NCBI GenBank assembly: GCA_013396995.1
Contig: VWZP01006638.1
Span: forward strand, 228,632-292,631
Origin: Dicaeum eximium
Taxonomy: Eukaryota > Chordata > Aves > Passeriformes > Dicaeidae
DNA length: 64,000 nt
Direction of reading: 5' to 3'
Shown: positions 49,046-62,252 of the stretch, piece after piece
Layout: each line of letters begins with the position of its first letter
Position numbering within the stretch: the stretch's first letter is position 1
Made by a program: the position numbers and the translations under genes
Notes under the pieces: generated by a model
What the model saw: the letters and a program-made list of their open reading frames with translations, nothing else
Database searches by the model: none
What the model was told of the DNA's origin: nothing

Positions 49046-49145
49046 CTTTTTGCTTCTTCTAAGTGGCACAGATACTCATAAGCAATATTCTGACGCCTCC
49101 TCTCATCCATTTCCTCTGCAGAAAGCCTTTCATCATCCACAATAG
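49046..49145 (-). CDS. IQGAP2: IQGAP2 coding exon 2 (start of CH-domain region)
   Basis: This internal exon encodes 32 full codons plus split codons at both ends. Read on the minus strand it gives IVDDERLSAEEMDERR, then RQNIAYEYLCHLEEAK, the invariant lead-in to the CH domain of IQGAP proteins. IVDDERLSAEEM is the IQGAP2 form; IQGAP1 as I recall it has VLDNERLTAEEM. The 5' end follows a pyrimidine-rich tract and TTTGCAG acceptor. The 3' end is AAAAG followed by GTAAGT-type donor sequence, leaving AG of an arginine codon that is completed by the A opening the next exon at 5899. IQGAP2 is a cytoplasmic and cortical scaffold that binds F-actin through this domain and active CDC42/RAC1 through its C-terminal part (family knowledge). 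The preceding coding exon, with the initiator methionine, is not in the window. The exon number is inferred from human gene structure. Confidence 0.97.
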
Positions 49146-50000
49146 CTGCAAACAGAAACCCATATCAAGTTACATGTGAGTCTGCCTGATTTTTAGAGCA
49201 ATTTTACTTAGCACCTGGGTGAATTACTGAAGAAGGAAAATTAAAATAGTTATCACTTCTCTTTGAAAGAGGCCTTTTATAGTATGGTGCACAAAGATGT
49301 CTAGGTCACCAAGAGTATTCTGCTCTTTCTGCAGTGAATTCCTCAAGTTTCACTTCTTCAAGACCAAGCATGTATTGCCCTGAGGCCATTGCCTGGTTTG
49401 GGGGGCAGGATGGAGCACCCAAACATGGGGCAGCTGAGGCTGGGAGCCAGCAGAGCTTCAGCTTACACATCCTCAGAGGAGTTTGAGGACTCTCATGAAG
49501 AAGCTCAAGGCAAGAAGCAGGTGGAGCAGCCCCATGCTAAGCAGATCCTCAACAACAGAGACTAAGACAACACACTGCAAAGGTATCTCAAGGACAACAT
49601 GGGAACTGGCTGCAACTTCAGGAACCCATGAGACTGTGACATGCTGAGCTGCCTCCCACTGATGGAGGTGATGAGGGTTGTAATCAAATGAACCATCTGT
49701 GGTTTCTCCTACTTACTGCTGCAACCTCATAACCTACCATAAAAACACTCTCCCAGCCTATTAAGGATGTGTGTGCACATCTCCAGCTGCAAATAACCCC
49801 AATTATTTACAGCTACTACCCAGTGACTGGTCTTTCTCTACTTGTAGAATATGAGGGGGCCTCTGTGAGCAGCTCTCCAACTCTCCCAAATGTTTCTAGT
49901 GGTGAGTCTGAAGGAGCATACTGTTGTGCTGACTTCCAGATAAATTTCAGCCACAGCAGTGAGACTTTTGTAAACAGCCTGTCATACTCATACTAAGCTG

Positions 50001-50055
50001 AGCGTTGGACTAGATTATCTTGAAGGTATCTTCCAACCTCAATAATTTTGTGAAA
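50001..50055 (+). mobile_element. Short CR1 3' tail fragment
   Basis: AGCGTTGGACTAGATTATCT, then TGAAGGTATCTTCCAACCTC, then AATAATTTTGTGAA follow the last bases of a CR1 (GGTTGGACTAGATGATCT, AGGTCCCTTCCAACCT, then the ATTCTGTGA end). Only about 55 bases can be aligned by eye, and the upstream 600 bases do not continue as CR1. Confidence 0.55.
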
Positions 50056-50589
50056 AATGTGGCCCTACATACTTTCATGTTTCCAGTCACAGGCTCCCAT
50101 TGCCTCTCCTGCCATAGCTGGCAGCCCAGTGGCTGCATCAGTGAACCAGAACAAGGGGCAGCTCTTGCTAAAGAGACCTGTTTCTGGGAGGATTGGCTCC
50201 CTGATCTGAACCACTGCATACGTGCAGGCACAGTGGTGCAGGCACAAGGGAGGGGACAGAAATGCAGGGCTGGCCTAGCTGCTTTCTTTGGTATCCCACG
50301 AGCTGGTTAGCTGAGAACATCATGACACATCCTTGGTAAAGAAAACACAGCCCCTGCTCCTCCTGAAATGCACTGTGACATGCTTTGTTAGTTCCAGTCC
50401 CACACAGCCTCGTGCATGCCACGAGCAAGTTCTCAGCTTTTCCCTGACAATGACTCCAAGCAGTGGATAAACACTTTCTGGCAATGGATACAGGCAAGTC
50501 AAGTAAAAGAAGGCACTTAAAAACAGCAGGACTCCGGCTTTGCAAGTACTTGTGTACCATGAAACCTGTAACTCAAAAAAAAAAAAAAA

Positions 50590-50590
50590 N
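50590..50590. other. Unresolved base (N) after a poly(A) run
   Basis: A single N follows 15 A bases (50575-50589). It is the second of only two N positions in the window and lies at a homopolymer, a typical place for a contig break or a failed consensus call. The run is not the tail of a recognisable element. Confidence 0.8.
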
Positions 50591-53500
50591 TCTCACATGC
50601 ATTTACTGAGGACACAAAAGAAATTACACTACTCACCCATATTCTGGACTGATGCTACCATACATTTGTTAAGGTCTTGTATAGCTGCTTCAAGCTTTGT
50701 AGTTGAAGTTTTAATGACCACAAGAGAGTTGATATCTCTCCTCTTCCTTTGCTTTTAAGATTGCTCTTCCTAATTACCCAGAGGTTTCATACACTGATCA
50801 AACAAATACATGTCTTGCTCAGAGTTTCTTTTAAGTCTAGTAGCTCCAATAAGCGTGACTCACTCTAAAATGAGCTCTCAGATACTGTAATCAGAATATC
50901 ACTTGCTATGAACCAAAACATTAGTTTGGGGGCAAACAGGGGATGCAGATGGTAAACACTGTGCCTGGCAAACTGGCCATGGAGGCTGCTCTAGTACTGC
51001 TCTTGACCTCACCACCATCAGCACAGCTGCTCCCAGTCCATGGCATAGCTCCTCTGCTCCAGAGGGCTCCTGACTTCCGAGAGCAAGGGAAAAGCACTGA
51101 CGAGCCACCACTCCTAATATCATTTTATTGTTTGCAACACTGAGATCAAGGGCCCCTTTTCAAAAGCTCTCCCAGCTATAAGTGCTCATAAATGGAGACA
51201 AGTGCTGTCAGAAGAGCCCAGCTGACTGTCCTAGTTGGGTATGGTCCTGTCAGCTAGGGTGGGACAGCCAATGCGAGGCCAAGCCTTCATCCCCTGTGAC
51301 AATTCCCATGCCCTATTCCTCATAACTTGTTAAGAAGTTGCTTACTCCTGCCCTCCAAAGACAACTCAACACAGCCATAAGCAAATCAGAAAAAAGGCAG
51401 CTTGTCTGAATACAGGTGAAGGAAAACCATGTGACCCATTTGATAAATATCATTCTAGGAATTAACCTGGATAGCACGAATGCTTTACCATCTAGTCCTG
51501 GATCTGCACATCCATGGGTGCCTCCCATCCCCAACCTAGATCCCCATCCTAGATCAAGCAGCCCTGGCCAGCCTCAAATCCCTCATTAAAATTATTTGCA
51601 AAGATTGATTCAGAGTGGATGAGGGCACCAATAGATACTGTGGAATTGTACTTGATCTGCTTAGCAAACACTGCAACAATGAGAGGAGAGGGCAAGATTC
51701 AAAAAACAAGTAACTTGTAGACACCAGGAAATGGAAAACCCAGCTCCTTTCTAGAGGGGGTATCAGCAGCTCACAAGTTGGAAATCAGACTTCTTTTCTG
51801 TCAGGGCCAAAGCAGCTGAAGTTTCTGGGCTGGATATCTGAGCACTGAAAACACAGAGGACAGGGAATGCCAACACCTACAGTGCTAATAGTGGGAGGAG
51901 GCTCTTGCAACACCAGCTTCCAATAAGTCTGATTACACACTTACCCTCCAGCATATACTGGCTTTAAAGCAACTGTGCTATCACATCAAGAGTGGTTGCA
52001 GACAACTTTAGAAACAGAAATGACAACCTGCAGGATAAAGGTGGCCTCAGGAGTGAGCTGCAGAAGCAATTGCTTTGAAGACTTGAGTTCTTAAAGTCTA
52101 GTCTATAATAATATATTTTGGCAAAGGCTTCAGTATTTGACTAGAGCCCTATGTACCCCTTTCTTCAAACATCCTTGAGAGCATCCATCAAGTCAGCCAC
52201 ACCAAGTTCAACACACAAAAAGTTTGGAGACAGAAAGCTCAGTCTTCCTGCTTAACAGAGCAAGTGTTAGTCAGAAGACCAGGAAGATTGATGAAAGAAT
52301 AAACACATTTCTGCTCTATTAGTAACTTCTTGATAATGCTCAACTCACAAAGGAAGAAAATGCTGCAATAAAGGGTGTTATGTGGCAGAGTAATCAGGGC
52401 TGGGCTTTACCTGAGGATCTCTACCAAGCAGGATCCTGACACAAAATGCTCCAGCTGAGAACATCCAAATGCCATGGAGCAAGGCAAACTCTACATGAAA
52501 GTTATACAGAGGGAAATAAGGCATCTAAACAACATCTTATGATTAAATTCATTAATTATGTGACTTGATTTCAAATTGAAGGAAAAATCTAAAATACTTC
52601 CTTGAACAGGGTATGTTAAGAGTGCATCTGGACAACCAACAAGAAATAATAAAAATGCTAGCTTTAAAGCTATTTCAATTCATTTTAGATGCTGACGCCC
52701 TGTTAGCCAAGAGTCAGTAGATACAAAACATGTGCTAAGGCACCAAGTTCACTCATAGACACTTCCTCATGAAAAAACACTGAAGGAAGAGTGTGTATGA
52801 AACACATGGAACAGTGAGCAGTACTAAAGCTTAAATTGCCACACATGAGAGATTTATTCAGTACAGTGCACCAAGTTTCCAATTCTTCCCACAACTGATT
52901 CAACAGAAATAAAGGAACATTCTACTAGCAGTTTCCTACGTATGTATTTAGCACAAAAGTAAGTGTTTACCAAGGAGCTTTCCTAAATCGAAGACTTGGT
53001 CATCTTCCATCAACTGACACATTGTACTTACATGCACCCTCCTCATCCTAAAATTGCCCTGTGTAGGCAGTATCTAGGCCTAATTGATGTTTGGGGTCTG
53101 GTTGTGAATTGCAAAAACTTTCTGATGTGCCCTGATCTAAGATAGCCACTCCAGCTGTTGGCAAATTCTTGGAGCTATGCCAGCTGCTGACTGCAATCCA
53201 AGGCGCTCCATGTACCTACAGTCAACACTGTGCCTGCAGGATTTACTAAGTCAGACTCAGCTTTAGTAGACAACATGAAAACCTTTCAAATTCCTGGATT
53301 TGAGCAAGTTTTCAAAAATAGACCCACCACATCTGAAGATGCAATATTATTACTGAAACTAGCAATCAGCCCAGGTGCGCAAGAGTCACTGGAGCCACAA
53401 CCTTACCAACAGAAGCTGGAAAGAGAATCAAAACTTCAAGTTCACAGAGATGTGGTCACTCTACACAAGAATTTTAAAAACAACTACTATCTCTGTAAGT

Positions 53501-53609
53501 GTCAGAATGTCAGTTCAGAGTTTATCCTCATATTAGACCTATGACAAGGATTTTGGAGGTCCCAAGATCACAGAGATAATTTACATTGATACTGAGTTTA
53601 CTGGAAATC

Positions 53610-54012
53610 TAATCACTGTTACAGTGCCACACCACCCTCAGAGAATTTCTTCCTAATGACTAATCTAAATCTATCCTCTTTGAGTCTGAAGCCATTCCCC
53701 CTTGTCCTATCACTACATACCCTTACAGAAAGTGCCTCCCCATCTTTCTTGTAGGCCACAATAAGGTCTCCCAGAGCCTTCTCTTCAGGCAGAACAACCC
53801 CAGTTTTCTCAGTCTTTCTCCTTTCTCCTCCCTGGACAGATGTTTCAGCCTTCTGATCATTTTTGTGACCTCCTCCTCTGGACCTGTTTTAACAGATTAG
53901 CATCCTTCTTAGGTTTGGTGCCCAGAGCTGGGCACAGTACTCCAGATGGGCTGTTCTGTGGCTGGAGTGGAGCAGCTATAATCACCTCCCCTGACCTGCT
54001 GGTCACAGTAGT
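53610..54012 (-). mobile_element. CR1 LINE fragment, 3' region, minus orientation
   Basis: The plus strand reads as the complement of CR1. Landmarks in order are AGAATTTCTTCCTAATGACT, AATCTAAATCTATCCTCT, GAAGCCATTCCCCCTTGTCC, TATCACTACATACCC, AGTGCCTCCCCATCTTTCTT, CCAGAGCCTTCTCTTC, GGCAGAACAACCCCAGTTTT, CCTTCTGATCATTTTTGTGA, CTCCTCTGGACC, GCCCAGAGCTGGGCACAGTA and CCTGACCTGCTGGTCACAG. The element is in the IQGAP2 sense direction and moderately diverged. The terminal ATTCTATGAT end is not seen at the left, so it is an internal or decayed piece. The 65-codon frame inside it is a shadow. Confidence 0.88.
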
Positions 54013-57000
54013 TTATGTTTCAATTTACATTAACTAAGAGGTGTTTCACAGGTCTAACTTGGAACAGCTTGCAATTTAGTCTATGGATCCATGGATTGTA
54101 CTTTTAAAGGGTGCTAAACTTAAAAAAATATGTAACAAAAAAGCATGCAAGGAAAAGTAACATTTCTTAAAATTTCTAAATACAAATTTATGGAACACTT
54201 TGAGGCATAATCCTTCAATTATTCAGGTATAACCATTTATCAAAGAGTTTTTTGTTATCTTGGAAAACTGAAGCTGGAAAAAAAACCCCTGCAAAACCTA
54301 CAACAGCACTTAAGGCTTCCTGGTCATTCATTTTCTCTCACACATATGACTATCTGCAACAGTTCAAGAACAGCACGTGGCTGCTTCTAGGAGGCAGACC
54401 CTTTAATAAGGCATTTGCCACAGACATATCAAAGGACTTCTTACAGTGAAGGCAAAGAAAGGAACAGAGGCTTTTATTTCCCATGGCCAATCCCCCTCAA
54501 TTTCCTGCCACCAGAGACTTTTTCCCATGGAAAGCAAGACATGAGCAATAAGGAGGAGAGCTCTTTTGGCACCACAACAAGGAAGCTCAATGAACAAGAC
54601 ATAACAGACTATGGAGAGAACAAAATCCTCTTAAGGTGACAGAATTTGTCAAGTCAGGGTTGGGGAGGGAAAGAAAGAGATACAGGAATAAATACTATAG
54701 AAGGGACAAAAGTTTTTCACAAGAGTGTTTGAATTAAACATTAGCTAAAGTACACTTCACAGTCTCAGCTATCTGCTGTCTGAGCCACACAGTAAGCAAG
54801 GGTAGGCACTGTTTCCATCCACTTGCAAGAAGTTCTGCAAATTCTGTATCTGTGTCCCTCACACCTACCTGCCTCCTCCTCCCAAGCTCATACCCACTCC
54901 CTATCCAGTCAAAAGTACTCAACAGACCCATGCTATAACAAAAACAAAAGCCAGGGAGCCTTTCTTGCACAAGAACTTCTGACTGACAGTTTGCTGGCCA
55001 CAGCCAGTCCCAGGGATAAGCTGAGCCCAGTACAACAGGCTCTAGGCAGCCTCCCATTTATGTCTCTCTGAACTGTGAGGACCTTAAGCATCTGCCATCA
55101 CAATTCAGTAATGTAGTTTTAAGAAGCTAGTTGCACTTTAGATGGTCACAGTAACTTAAAACCTTATCTAATGAGAGAAAGAGGCCAATAAATTCATCTT
55201 TTGTGCCTTCTTTATATTCCTAGTAAAATTCATACTCTCAGATTCCTAGAACCCCATGAGTACCTGCCTTGGGGAGTTCAATTCCATGGTTGTTCCTAGT
55301 TTGGCAGTTCATGTGCTGTCCACTGCACCAGTGCAGCACCAGCCAAGCCCCATACATGGAGAAGGTTGAGCTGGCAATGCTCTGAGGCAGGCTCACTGCT
55401 CACCAAGCTGTCCTCATTGCAACAGGACAGGAGCTCAGAGCACTGCCAGGAAGCTGCAAAATACAGGGGAAAGATACATGTGCAGATATCAGAAAAACAC
55501 TTCTCAAAGCTACGAGCAGATGGAGTTCCCCCTGAGCCACCACTCCCAATATCAACTTGCAGGTATCCAATGTAATGGTTTATTAAATATGCAGAAGAAA
55601 GTGTGTCAACTATAACAATGTGAACAGAGATAATTCAACAGGCTACTAAGAAAGAAATGGCTTTACAGCACCAAACACCTATTACAGGTGTTCCATTACT
55701 AAGGTATTTTGACCCTAAAGGTCTGTTGTTATACTGGAAGTTGTTTGTTTTTGGATGAAAAATTTAAGGTTCTGATGAAAACAGCTTTCTAAAGACTTTT
55801 GTCAAAAAGTACAATTGCAAGCAACCTGCATGTGTCTCATAGCAATGAGACCACATGGCCTGAACCTTTTTCTGTGTCTCCAGTTAGGGGTATTCAGTCC
55901 ATTCCCTGAAATTTGCTCAAAGGAAGGGCTCAAGACAAAGGCAAACTGCAAGCACTAAAAAACTATGACAGATGTGACTTGGAGGGCAGATTCACATAAG
56001 AGAGTAGACCAATACACTTAATGAAAGAATAGGGTCTTCAATATGTGATTTTTCAAATATTTCCAACATTGAACTACTTTCTCCCTTAAAAGTGGCTGTA
56101 TCTCCCCTAATCTAGTTATTTCATTGTCAGAGGACACAGGCTTATATTTTCAAACAAAATACAAATGCTTCTTCTGGCCAGCAGATGGATATTACCCACT
56201 CTCACAAATGGTGTGTCACACAGGATCTCCAGGGCCACGGTTCTGGACTACATCTAACTGCCAGAGCCTGCACAAACAGGGAAAGCAAACACGCACCATT
56301 AGCATGGGAGTGTACAACACAGACATCTAGTAAAAAACAACCAGTCTTTCCCCTGCGCTTTCCCAGAGAGCCTCATTCCTGTGTGTTTACTTTCCCAAGT
56401 CCTCCTCTTCCTCCCATCTCCTTGACAAAAGTCTTATTTCAGTCTTATGTATCTGCTACCACAAGGCCAGCCACATCTATTTACAAATACTGAGCATTAT
56501 TGCAATACATGGACCTTGGGACTATCATACAAGGGGACAGTGATGCAACAGCAACCACATTCCACACTCCTGGACTCAAGTGTCAAAACCACTTCATTTC
56601 AGCCACACACTGGCAAAAGTCTGCAAGGCTCCCCAGGCATGTCTCAAGATACTTCAATCCCCACAAAGCTTAGAAAAAGTCTCATTTAACCACAGACACA
56701 AAATGGCTTTGGTATTGAATAAGTGATTACAGGTGCTGCCAGAAAGTTTAACATTCAATTTTCTAATTCAAGGTATACACATCCTGTACTCTGCTTGTAA
56801 ACTCCAGCACCATGACATGAGACTTCAGCAGAGGTAAATATTAAAAGACACAAAGCAGTGCCTATCTTACCTCATTACCTTATTGTATGATGATTCTAGA
56901 GCATGGATATCTCTTTCCTAGTATACTCATTTAATCCTGCGCAGAAAAATAATGTTTCATTTTAACTTCATTGTAATTGTTCAGTATGTTTGGAAGAACA

Positions 57001-60000
57001 AGGAGACAAAGTAATGGATTGAAGGAAGCAGATGGAAACCCAACCATTTTCATTCAGATGCAAGTGTTGCCATCTACGATTACAAACTTGGAATGCAATG
57101 TATCAGCTTGTTGCCCAACCACTTCCGCCAACATTTAACTGCTGGTCTCACTGTCTCCAGCATACTTGGTGTAATTGCTTAATAAAATTGTAACTGTTTA
57201 TCTTTGCATACTTTGCTAGCTGGTCAGTTCAAGGCACAACAGGTTTTCCCAAGATTCAGGTGCTAAAAAACAACATTAAAACTCTAGCTACTTTCTATGA
57301 CCTTAAACTTTTAGGTCAACTTAGACAATTGACTTAGCGCTCTTCACTCACTTTTGGTTTTTTTAAACACTCTTTATTCATACTCACTACTTACTAATAA
57401 ATCCTCAGTCTAGGTTCCCAAAAAAGTCATAAGTCTAAGGAAGCCCTCAGACTGATGGACCCTGAAGAGGCAGTGAACTCCAATTACAAGCTATTTCTTT
57501 CATTCATAGGCCACACTATCTCCACATACTTAACCCAAACACATTAGCAGGGCCAAACTTCAAGGTAGCTTTCAGAAGCTTTCCTTCTCCAGAGATTAGT
57601 TCATGAGAAAACAAATAGTAAAGTGTCACGGGTTCCTTTGCCACATTTATCCATTTGCTGTTTTCTTAAATAAAGAACTTATGATTTGAATTCTATGTAT
57701 TTTGACGCACTTACCTTTTGCTTTGTTCATTTCACTGGAATTACTTTAACCTGTTTGCTTTTTATTAGTAATGTGCATAAAAATCCTAAATAAAAGAGCC
57801 AAAATTTTACCATATGGGTTCCATTTCCTTACATTTTAGCTACTGTGACCCAATTCAACTTAACACAAGCAGACTGTAAACAAAATCATAAGAAAGACAG
57901 TTTAATCTTCCCAGGGTAGTAAAATGCACTATGCAACTATGAAAGACAGGAAAATGCTAGTGTCTGTAGAGTTCATAAGTATCAACCCCATAATTAAATT
58001 TAGTCAGAAGACAAATGAAAGTCTTTTGCCTAAAAAGGCCATTGAATTTATTTCTAGTATTAGGCAGTTTAATTTTTCTCTGAAGAGAATTGCACGTATA
58101 TCAATAAGTCAAAAGTCAAATACACACCTATATGAAAGGGCAAGTAACTTGTGGGCACCGAAATACTGTGATGATGATGCCAAAAAACCGAAAACAACTA
58201 ATCCAAAAGGCATTCATCCCTATGCAGGCAGCTGGAATCAAGAGTCACAACAAGTTAACAGGAAAGGTGGCTGTGCATGCAGCCTTCTGCAGAACCCCAA
58301 AGGCAACTTTGATTGTGTGTAATCACAGGACACCACTGCCTGAGGCCACAACCCCACCCATCAGCATTGGTGGCAAGGCCGAAAGCCACTGCAGAAGTGG
58401 AGTGGAAGAACAGGAAAGTGGGGCTGGAGACCATCAGTAAAAAGGGCAGGGCACAGACAGAGCTCACTACAGTGACAGTGGGAAATCCAAGTTCAGCCTT
58501 GTCTGGCCTTGGTGTGTTCACACACTTTGCTACCCACACCTCTGTGGTGCTTCTCTTAGCTATTTGCACAGCAAAACCTCTGACCTAGCAACAGTAAGAT
58601 CACCCTAATTGTGTTGTTTAAGGCACCTCAGCCAACACACGGGGCCAGAATAAAGCACAGTGCTTACTGTGGCAAAGAGGGACCCCAGGGCCCGAGGAAG
58701 GTATGTTTGACAAGAGCTACTGATGCTTCACCCAAGGCAAACTACTAGAAAACCACAATGAAGAGCACACCAAGGTTTTCTGCTTCTGTTTTACTCCTTG
58801 ATAGAAATTCAAAAGACATTTAAACAGTAGCTAATTAAGATAAGTCCCTGCAAATGCTGCACGGGTTTTCTGCCTAAGTCAAGACCTTGTTCAATTTCTG
58901 TTTCAGTCTTGAAAATGCCAAAAAACCGATCTGTATTACATCTTAAGGCCAGAAGAGTGATTCATAAATACATTTGTAGCAAACTTCTGCACAGGGGTGG
59001 TTAAGGAAGGCTACACTTGAATGCAAGAAAAGAGGAAGACAAGAACAGGGATGAAGGAAGTAAAAGAATGGAAGGGACTCAGACGTCCTAAAAGAAATTT
59101 GTGAGGAAAGAGTTAACAAACGTATTCAATATTCAGATCATTGGAGAGTTGAAACCAAAAAGCTTCCTGTCACCAGTCTCTCAGTACAGTAACCAACTGA
59201 AAGAAATGTAGCAATGTGTAGCTTAAATAACAGAAAATAAGGATGACAGGCAGGAATTCTGGAATAAAAGAGAATCTGCAGAGAAAGCTATATCTGGGTC
59301 ACTAAGTAACTCAGACTGTAGAGCTGTAGGAGTCTTGGTCTGAACCAAGAGACTCCAGAGGACTGAAACACCTGTCTAGGAAAAGCCATAGAGCAAGAGC
59401 ACCACTTAATCACTGAGTAAATTGGAAATCACCATGAGAAAGACTGTAGTGTAGAAACTCTCAGCCTTGACATCTGGTCTTTATTCTTCCTTTGACAATT
59501 CATCATCTTCTGGTTCTTTCACAGCCAGTCTTTCCAGGGTCCTTCTACCAAGGTCTGAATAAACCATCTGTTCACTTTTTCTACATTCTGAAAGGAGCTC
59601 CAGAAAACACCTGAAATGTTGCAGCACATTTTTCCTCCAAGATACAAATATAAACATGTGAATATACCATGAGGTTAAACTGCAAGAGCACGTAAGCCTC
59701 TGCCTGCTTCGGTTTTCATTCCTAAATAATTATTACAGTCACAATATCTTCAAAGTTTGTAATTCGAATTCTTTGACTTAAAGGCACAATGAATTTTTTT
59801 TTGTTTGTTTAATCTTAGTGGGGAAAAAACCTTACACATGAGGGATAATAGAACTGAAAATTTAGTTTGCAGCTACAGATCCAGACAATGAGATTGAATG
59901 GTTTAAATACAAAAATGGCTTAAAATTCACAAGAACGTAAAGAAATGCTGTATGTTGCATAATACTTATATATAGATACAGTAAGTTTAGGTGATGAGCA

Positions 60001-60552
60001 GGACCCTTGAGCACCCAGAAGCAGAGAAGAACAGAGCCATGACAATTCCTGTCCTCACTCCAGCACTCCTGGCTCCCCTGGGAAGGCAGCTGAGCTGCTT
60101 GTTGAACAAGTCCCAAAACTGCTGTGCATTCAGTAGCTGTTTCTACAGCTGATATGGCCCAGCACAAGCAGGAGCCACAAAATAAAGGGTGGAGGCACAA
60201 CATCAGGCTCACAAGCTAAAATCTCACTCCAAAACCTCTTGGCTTTGTTGACTGTGCTGGTGCACACAGAGGCAGAAAGGCACAGAGGATGGAGATGCAC
60301 CTTCTTTGTTCCTGCCTCATGGTGAGACGATGAATTCTTGCAGGAAGAAGGCAAATGCAGTGCACCTGTGCAGGTGCTGAGTTCAGGGGCAGTGCCAGGC
60401 CAGCAGTGACCTCAGCTGTCACCTGAGGCCTGCTTGGCTGCCTTCACTGTGCAGTAAGCAGGTGTTTGCAGAAGTACTGGAGCTGACAGTGCTGGCTCCG
60501 GGGTAACCTCCTCCCAGTACTCCCTGGCAGGTCACTTCAGGAGCACACTGCA

Positions 60553-60571
60553 CAGGCAGGCAGGCAGGCAT
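60553..60571 (+). repeat. (GGCA)n short tetranucleotide tract
   Basis: Four GGCA units in CAGGCAGGCAGGCAGGCATT, in plain intron. It is a slippage-type simple repeat. Confidence 0.7.
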
Positions 60572-62228
60572 TGCTTGTAGGGCGTTTGCCCACAGGCCTT
60601 CTAGACAACTCTGACACTTATTTCTCATTTGCATACATACCCAGTAATATGAATTAATTTTTCCTTCATCATCAGGAGTTAGAACCATAGGTGAGAACAA
60701 AATCACAAAGTGTTTGAGCCTTGAATAACAGACCTTTGAGCAAGGTTTGAAAAGAACAGACAAATCCTGACCTTTTAAGTCAGTACATCCAGTGCGTATT
60801 TACTGAAACTTGAAGCTGTTCTGAGTGACAATGACATATCCACCATTGCATATATCACTACAAAATCAGACACAGAGTGAGCTAAACGTTGCTCCTAACT
60901 CATTAATAAACCAAGTACTTTCATTTCCAGGACAAGTCTTTGACAGCTACACCCAAAAGATAAATTTTTACCTGAAGTGTACACTCACAAGTTTCTAAGT
61001 ATTTTAAGTATTTGTTCTACTAAATTTCCTCAACCTGAGAGAAACTTTGTCCTTAGCATCTTGAATAACTTAATTTTTCAGGTTATTTGCTTATGTCTGC
61101 CTTATAACCCAAAGTAATTTCTGGGTAAATGGAGCAAGTACTGACCTCGGGACAGCCTCCTCATTACCTTGAGCACATTTCCTCTAATGAGAGTATCAGG
61201 GACGATGCTAAATATCAATTGCATAAAAAATATCAGGAGTATATCAGAAGCCTTATGTAAACAGCGCAAAACAAGTATTTTGCTTGAAACAGCAATATTA
61301 AGACCACCTAAATAAAGGACTCACAACTAGCATTCAATCACTGTTATGGCAACAGTACAAGCAATACACATAAACTTAACACTAAACTAAACATAAGTTA
61401 CATGTTTACAATTGTTGAAGTCTCTCTCCAAAAAAGAAATTTGCACACATAAGGCCTGAGCACAGAATTTTATAATCTTCTGTATAGCTGCATTTTGTTT
61501 CATTTCTTGAAGCACTCCTTCACAAAAATCAAGACTTTTGCTCAGCTTGTAACAGTTCTTCCAAGTTTTGCCCTGGTTTCCAACTCAGGCTCTGTGGACA
61601 GCTTCCTTATAATGAGGTATTTACTGCTGCTAGAGGGAGTGGAGCAGTGTAAAAATATAGCTACTCCATCAGCAGTACCTTGCCCAGGTGAGTTTCTACT
61701 ATTCCCATTCTGTATGGTAAATATTTCTGTGTAGACCGACTGTCACAACAACCCTTGTTCACAAGTATTCCTCTTCTTCCTGGCCTCTGCAGTAAAGGGT
61801 GTGAAGCGTGAGCACACATGAAATACCTTCTACCTAATTTGTAACAGTTTTCATACAAATTATCAACTTTCAAGGAAGTCTATAACTTGAGGAAATTATA
61901 TTTTAAAAAACCCAACTTGATCACCTGTAAATTTGCATCTGAAATGTGTCTGAGAAGCTATTGGAAACAACTTCTACTCCTGCTATAGGAACCCAAAATT
62001 CTTAACTGCTCATTATTTTGTCCTTTTGGGGAATCCAGATATGCCTGTCAATGGGCAGCATTTGCAGCCTGGACAGAAGCAGCCTACCAGTCAGTATCTT
62101 CCTGACAGTTTCAGGAAAAAGAATACAGATGAACATTACAGAAATCCACCTCTGCTTTAATCAGAAACTTCTGCAAATATTTATGAAGCTACTTAATTTT
62201 GTTTAAGTCTGGCAACAAAAAAAACAAA

Positions 62229-62252
62229 CCTCCCCCCTACCCCCCTTCCCCC
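62229..62252 (-). other. C-run cluster (G-runs on the IQGAP2 sense strand)
   Basis: On the plus strand the cluster is CC, T, six C, TA, six C, TT, five C. The minus strand therefore has G5, AA, G6, TA, G6, A, G2. Because IQGAP2 is transcribed from this strand sense, the pre-mRNA would carry three long G runs plus a GG, close to a G-quadruplex but one full run short. It is flanked by A-runs on the plus strand. Confidence 0.5.

Noticed and set aside
49380..49990. Stretch before the CR1 tail that looked like a decayed coding sequence (SSEEFEDSHEEAQGKKQ, later ESEGAYCCADF resembling an immunoglobulin-type end)
   Set aside because: Comparison with ferritin, ribosomal protein and V-domain patterns gave no consistent alignment. 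Stops interrupt it, and the YCCA-type match is only a few residues long.
57924..58440. Two overlapping plus-strand frames of 132 and 102 codons
   Set aside because: Different frames over the same bases, no recognisable family, no splice signals that connect to IQGAP2.
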